From NCBI GenBank assembly GCA_945889235.1, contig CAMDBK010000004.1, positions 1 to 34,047 of the forward strand: a stretch of 34,047 nt of DNA, written 5' to 3'. Position 1 is the stretch's first letter, and each line of letters opens with the position of its first letter. Origin of the DNA: Chitinophaga pinensis. GTDB taxonomy: Bacteria; Bacteroidota; Bacteroidia; SXHM01. The translations under genes were made by a program, and so were the position numbers. Under the pieces are notes generated by a model, which had not been told where the DNA came from, did no database searches, and saw nothing but the letters and a program-made list of their open reading frames with translations. Below are positions 32,601-34,047 of this stretch, piece after piece.

Positions 32601-34047
32601 ACACTGCATTATCACCTGCGCATGAGGCATAATCAACAGGCTGTGTATTGATAACCGGTGAAGGGTTTTCAATAATTGTAACAGTACCCGAAGTAGTAGA
32701 AGTTAAGCACGTAGCACCTGTTACAACACATGTATATTGATATCCGTTTATTGAAGAAGGGACATTTGTGATTGAGAGTGTGTTAGTTGTAGCACCGCTA
32801 TAAATGCCCACATTATTTACTACTACAAAGCCGTTGCCATCATTTACCATCCATTGATAGGTTAATCCAATACCAATAGCTGCTATATTAAATGAAGCAT
32901 TATCACCCGGGCAAACAAATGCATCATTTGCCTGAACTGTAATTTGCGGAATATCGTAAACTCTTAATGAGTCGGCATACATTCCTTCACAACCATTACC
33001 ATCACTGTAGGTATATGTTACAGGAAATACTCCCAACCCCGAAAGACTTGGGAAAAACTGATTTCCGCTAACTCCTGTTCCGCTGAAAACTCCACCTGAA
33101 GGTGTACCGATAAGCGTAAGAGCAGGCTGGTCAATACATATATCCTGCAATCCGGTAAAGAAAACTGTAGGCGTATCATTTACCAATGTATTCTCGCTGA
33201 TAGAATTTGAGCAGCCAAATCCATCTGAATACGAATACGTGATAGCATACAATCCTCCAACACCGGCAGCAGCAGGGTCAAAGGTTGCAGTTCCGTTTCC
33301 ATTATCGGTTATTCCTGTTCCGGTGAATGAGCCACCGGGATTATGACTGCCTATTAATGTTGCAGGGTTTGCATCCACGCAATAGGCAGCAGCAAGTCCG
33401 CTGAAAGCTACTACCGGCTGAGGATGTACAACAGTTTGCTGGGTTTCACTGTCGGTACAACCATTGCCATTTGTGTAAGAGAATGTGATGCTGTAAGAAC
33501 CACCAATTCCTGCAACAGCAGGGCTGAAAGAAGCTGTTCCGTTTCCGTTATTGGTAATTCCGGGCCCTGAGAATGTTCCGTTTGTTCCCTGATTTCCTGT
33601 AAGCGTAACCGGTGTTGCATTCACGCAATAATCACCAATAAGCCCGGTGAAACTAACCGAAGGAACAGCAACTACTGTAACCGATTGGGTTGATGTATTG
33701 CTGCAACCGTTTCCATTGGTATAAGTGTAGGTAATGGTATGTGTTCCCAGTCCGGCTGTGGATGGGGTAAATGATCCTCCACCGGTTACACCTGGTCCGC
33801 TGAATGTGCCTCCTGTTGGACTACCGGTTAAATTAACAATCGCTGCATTTAAACAGTATTGATGAGGTACGTTAAAACCTGAGAAAGATACAACAGGTAA
33901 AGAATTTACTATAGTTGAGTGTGATGAAGTGTTTGTGCAACCGTTTCCATCGGTATAGGTATAGATTATGGTATAACTTGCTGCTCCAGTTGAAGGTGAG
34001 AATAATCCCCCGGCAGTTACTGCCGGTGTTCCTGAAAAAGTTCCGCC
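26674..34047 (-). CDS. Giant modular repeat surface protein with T9SS sorting domain (5' end outside window)
   Basis: The frame is open from the right edge to the stop at 26674, giving 2457 residues; the true start lies beyond 34047. A GTG at 33624 is not a real start, because the repeats continue in frame upstream of it (VSFTGLIGDYCVNATPVTL spans it). From N to C the modules are: about 4.6 copies of a 75-80-residue module with YC and GC cysteines; eight Ig-like modules; four more YC/GC modules; three AGTGGSEC modules; three YC/GC modules; six shorter FCQG...SYSWSPGG modules; and a type A T9SS sorting domain (SIYPNPTNSVFTF to KRIIKN). No enzymatic domain is seen. It is probably a surface adhesin or filament comparable in plan to SprB, though unrelated repeat types are mixed. 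Cysteines are spaced as if paired within each module. Confidence 0.9.
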   Translation of the reverse strand, partial: GGTFSGTPAVTAGGLFSPSTGAASYTIIYTYTDGNGCTNTSSHSTIVNSLPVVSFSGFNVPHQYCLNAAIVNLTGSPTGGTFSGPGVTGGGSFTPSTAGLGTHTITYTYTNGNGCSNTSTQSVTVVAVPSVSFTGLIGDYCVNATPVTLTGNQGTNGTFSGPGITNNGNGTASFSPAVAGIGGSYSITFSYTNGNGCTDSETQQTVVHPQPVVAFSGLAAAYCVDANPATLIGSHNPGGSFTGTGITDNGNGTATFDPAAAGVGGLYAITYSYSDGFGCSNSISENTLVNDTPTVFFTGLQDICIDQPALTLIGTPSGGVFSGTGVSGNQFFPSLSGLGVFPVTYTYSDGNGCEGMYADSLRVYDIPQITVQANDAFVCPGDNASFNIAAIGIGLTYQWMVNDGNGFVVVNNVGIYSGATTNTLSITNVPSSINGYQYTCVVTGATCLTSTTSGTVTIIENPSPVINTQPVDYASCAGDNAVFSVNASGTNLTYQWQVNTGGGFLNVSNGGVYSGATTNTLNITGFTVGMDGYQYQCVVTGSNNCTANSITNVATLNATNSPDITTQPVSQSICEGDNAVFTVTATGTGITYQWQEDSGGGFANISNGGVYSGATSAALTVSGVTAGMDGNQYHCIISGSICVGSSTSDVVLITITTSPSISQQPVDAYVCPTDPASFSVTTQGTGITYQWQVNNGSGFINVANGGVYSGATTATLDISSVFPNMDGYEYRCVINGTFCSGTSTSLSGIIHMNGAPVITQGPSDMNYCVGDNATFTVTASGTGLTYQWQVDNGSGWVDLVNGINYSGANTSSLTVVAAPLSFDGNQYQCIVSGSINCSGTTTSSSAVLTEDPNPYISTQPVDQYVCDGDNAVFSVTASGSGLTYQWQENTGGGFVNVTNGGVYSGATTSTLTITGTTSGMDGYIYQCIINGTICSGTSVTTSARLNATTSPFISVQPQDESVCIGDNLAMTVTANGSGLTYQWQVNTGSGFVNVTNGGVYNGANTASLNISGATVGMNAYQYQVIINGTSCPSASTSATANLYVGQGPMIVTDPVNTAICAGFDASFSITSLGNNLTYQWQVNTGSGFNNITNGGVYSNATTTTLNITAAPFSMNSYQYQCVVTGSINCALASTSVAAVLTVNPPPVVSFSGLNSQYCVDAPLVTLTGVPSGGTFIGAGISGNNFSAATAGVGGPYTILYEYTDGNGCYNSTTYAVTVNPLPVVSFSGLAGPYCINDNTPVALTGSPSGGVFSGTGVTGNTFVPSIATLGNNSVTYTYTNLNGCVNFQTQVAVVNPQPVVSFTGLSLAYCEDFSVPVTLTGNNAPGGTFTSNGAGLTDIGNGTASYVASVAGAGTHTITYTYTNGNGCTNSQTQSVLINTLPAVTSSGLASQYCVTNPVATLTGFPAGGTFSGAGIIGNTFNPATAGLGSHVITYSYTNPSTGCSNTTTQTTIVYAMPVANAGTGGNSCGLTFALAASPSVGNGTWTVTGPGTATYSPNASSASATATVSTFGTYTFTWTENNNGCSSAASVTVNFYAQPVVSAGTGGSECDLDFTFNGSTNLGSGTWSSSGPGTAFYTNVNSPTSSVMVSVSGIYTFTFSVTNGTCSASSQVTVNFNTLPVANAGQGGSECDLDFVFNATPSVGTGTWTQLSGPGTSTYSPDANDPAATVTVTAIGTYVYQWEEDHNGCTSSDNVSVVYHALPVVNITGLNATYCINESSVINMTGTPAGGVFSGPGVVGTVFNPAVAGAGIHTVAYDYTDNFGCSNSHSQQVEVYDISTTSFTGLALEYCIDNNTPVALTGIPSGGTYSGAGISGNSFTASDAGVGTHTITYTAANGNGCMNTTTQTVVVNPLPVVSFTGLAAEYCFAASAVTLTGSPSGGNFSGAGITGNSFDPSAASAGTHTITYIYTDGNSCVNSTTQSVVVRPAVVVTTTPSGTTAFCQGGSVLLAASNGFTTYQWSNGNTNQSFLVNLTGQYTVDVTDAFGCTGTSLPVNVNVNALPVVDLGNDTTICTGNNVTLDAGTFVSYSWSPGGATTSSIVAFNNGAYVVTVTDDNGCVNSDQVGVTVAALLQPTVTSSSQTNTFCQGGSLTLDAGPGYASYQWSDGVTLTETINVIQAGYYSVFVTDNSGCTGASTPVSVTMFTVPAPLVFPDGPLEFCPGEDVTLTAGIGYTSYSWSPGGETTSSITVDQAGSYVLSVQDQNSCPGTSDTIDVNVFVVTTPVILSDGPLQFCHGNDVILSVQGNYASYLWTSGSTTPEITVNQSGNYGVIVLDLNGCIDSSLVVSPVTVTVWQPVPFIVESGDSLTCTPAFTSYQWFENDTMVTVAGATSQTLITQSSGNYMVVVTDANGCTGMSDIIEHSQSGIEDHALNAAISIYPNPTNSVFTFNAQFSGYENLRLELTNAIGQLIIPVEDVRDVITVKRDYNLNHLADGMYMLTIRTDKGSVTKRIIKN
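26677..26945 (-). other. T9SS type A sorting domain of the giant protein
   Basis: About 90 C-terminal residues begin near GIEDHALNAAISIYPNPTNS. The pattern SIYPNPTNSVFTF, LRLELTNAIGQLI, LNHLADGMYMLTI, then a basic end (GSVTKRIIKN) is the usual type A (TIGR04183-like) signal. It directs passage through the type IX secretion system and surface attachment. Confidence 0.9.
26946..28264 (-). repeat. Module block D: six PKD/SprB-like modules
   Basis: Six modules of about 73 residues share the plan FCxGxxVTLxAGxGYxSYxWSxGxTTxSIxVxxxGxYxVxVTDxxGCxG, e.g. LEFCPGEDVTLTAGIGY and DTTICTGNNVTLDAGTF. The pair of cysteines is conserved except in the last, most diverged copy (SLTCTPAFTSYQWFEND). Confidence 0.85.
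28265..28940 (-). repeat. Module block A (C-terminal): three YC/GC modules
   Basis: Three modules of about 75 residues follow the plan VSFTGLxxxYCxxxxxVxLTGxPSGGxFSGxGIxGNxFxPxxAGxGTHTITYxYTDxxGCxNSTTQ. The same module type forms the blocks at 29677-30611 and 32946-34047, so it is used in three separate places in the protein. Confidence 0.87.
28941..29676 (-). repeat. Module block C: three AGTGGSEC modules
   Basis: Three modules of about 82 residues share (A/S)AGxGGxxCxLxF near their starts, then GTWxxxxGPGTAxYxP, then GTYxFxWxxxxNGCSS. Neighbouring copies are similar at DNA level as well (for example the repeated GAACATGGAC...CC-type words around 29100, 29350 and 29590), pointing to fairly recent tandem duplication. 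Confidence 0.83.
29677..30611 (-). repeat. Module block A (central): four YC/GC modules
   Basis: Four modules of about 78 residues of the same type as 28265-28940, for example VVSFSGLAGPYCINDNTPVA and SGTGVTGNTFVPSIATLG. The third has a longer loop (GNNAPGGTFTSNGAGLTDIG), which also appears in the N-terminal block. Confidence 0.87.
30612..32945 (-). repeat. Module block B: eight Ig-like modules
   Basis: Eight modules of about 97 residues follow the Ig plan: xxQPVDxxVCxGDNAxFxVTASGxGLTYQWQVNxGxGF, then VNVxNGGVYSGATTxTLxIxG, then MDGYQYQCVVxGxxC. The cysteines after the B-strand and in YxC match Ig disulfide positions, and YQWQ holds the core tryptophan. The first copy (near 32700-32945) is the most diverged. 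Confidence 0.9.
32946..34047 (-). repeat. Module block A (N-terminal part in window): 4-5 YC/GC modules
   Basis: Four full modules and one partial module of the YC/GC type, the partial one cut by the window edge. The frame was read through to 34047 without a stop (e.g. FSGFNVPHQYCLNAAIVNL, GGSFTPSTAGLGTHTITYT). How many more copies lie upstream cannot be seen. Confidence 0.88.

Noticed and set aside
30612..32945. Regular ~290-bp periodicity resembling a repeat array or CRISPR
   Set aside because: The period is a multiple of three, the frame is open throughout and the units translate to Ig-like modules; there are no short identical repeats with unique spacers.
33622..33624. GTG as start codon of the giant repeat gene
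   Set aside because: The frame is open upstream to the window edge and encodes more copies of the same modules (the GTG is inside a YCVNATP motif), so the real start is beyond 34047.

Overview
The window looks like a piece of a Bacteroidota chromosome. The order cannot be fixed from sequence alone. Four things support this: (i) type IX secretion (T9SS) C-terminal sorting domains (positions 6833-7100 and 26674-26945) and a PorP/SprF-family gene; (ii) Bacteroidota-type promoters with TTTG about 18-20 nt upstream of TAnnTTTG; (iii) DUF5686/carboxypeptidase-regulatory-like outer-membrane proteins and lamin-tail proteins; (iv) short interspersed palindromic repeats of kinds common in this phylum. 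The first and last genes run off the window. No rRNA, tRNA, CRISPR array, transposase, integrase or phage gene was found, and no gene-free stretch exceeds about 175 bp.

Layout. 1-164: tail of a TauE/SafE-like permease. 243-3726 (minus): hemL, a CrtI/retinol-saturase-like flavoprotein and a LysE-family exporter in one probable operon. 3815-6832 (plus): kynureninase (kynU), RNase HII (rnhB) and pyruvate dehydrogenase E1 beta (pdhB). 6833-7984 (minus): a T9SS-exported phosphoesterase with its own promoter. 8034-14854 (minus): a complete efflux system, TetR regulator - TolC - HlyD lipoprotein - two ABC ATPases - two ABC-2 permeases. It resembles E. coli cecR/ybhGFSR, but with the double ATPase YbhF split into two genes, and it carries two matching TetR-type operators. 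14918-17566 (minus): three overlapping genes (SIMPL-like periplasmic protein, unknown envelope protein, UbiA-like membrane protein). 17675-20200 (plus): DUF5686 outer-membrane protein. 20374-23887 (plus): pdhA, glyS and a frameshifted porP/sprF-like gene. 23940-34047 (minus): an 879-residue lamin-tail surface protein, and a giant repeat protein (at least 2457 residues, start outside the window) made of blocks of four module types and ending in a T9SS sorting domain.

How the genes work together. The metabolic genes are ordinary housekeeping functions (tetrapyrrole synthesis, tryptophan catabolism, PDH, glycyl-tRNA charging, RNA/DNA hybrid repair). The efflux operon is a self-contained drug or solute exporter, likely autoregulated by its TetR protein. 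The right third concerns the cell surface: PorP/SprF proteins help T9SS substrates reach or anchor at the surface, and the two convergent genes facing the broken porP encode candidate surface proteins.

No clearly new multi-gene system was identified. The best leads are: the porP frameshift, which falls exactly on an in-frame A_AAA_AAC slippery heptamer; interspersed repeats absorbed in frame into kynU and into the signal-peptide region of the lamin-tail protein; a heptanucleotide microsatellite in the signal peptide of the SIMPL-like gene; and the paired TetR operators.
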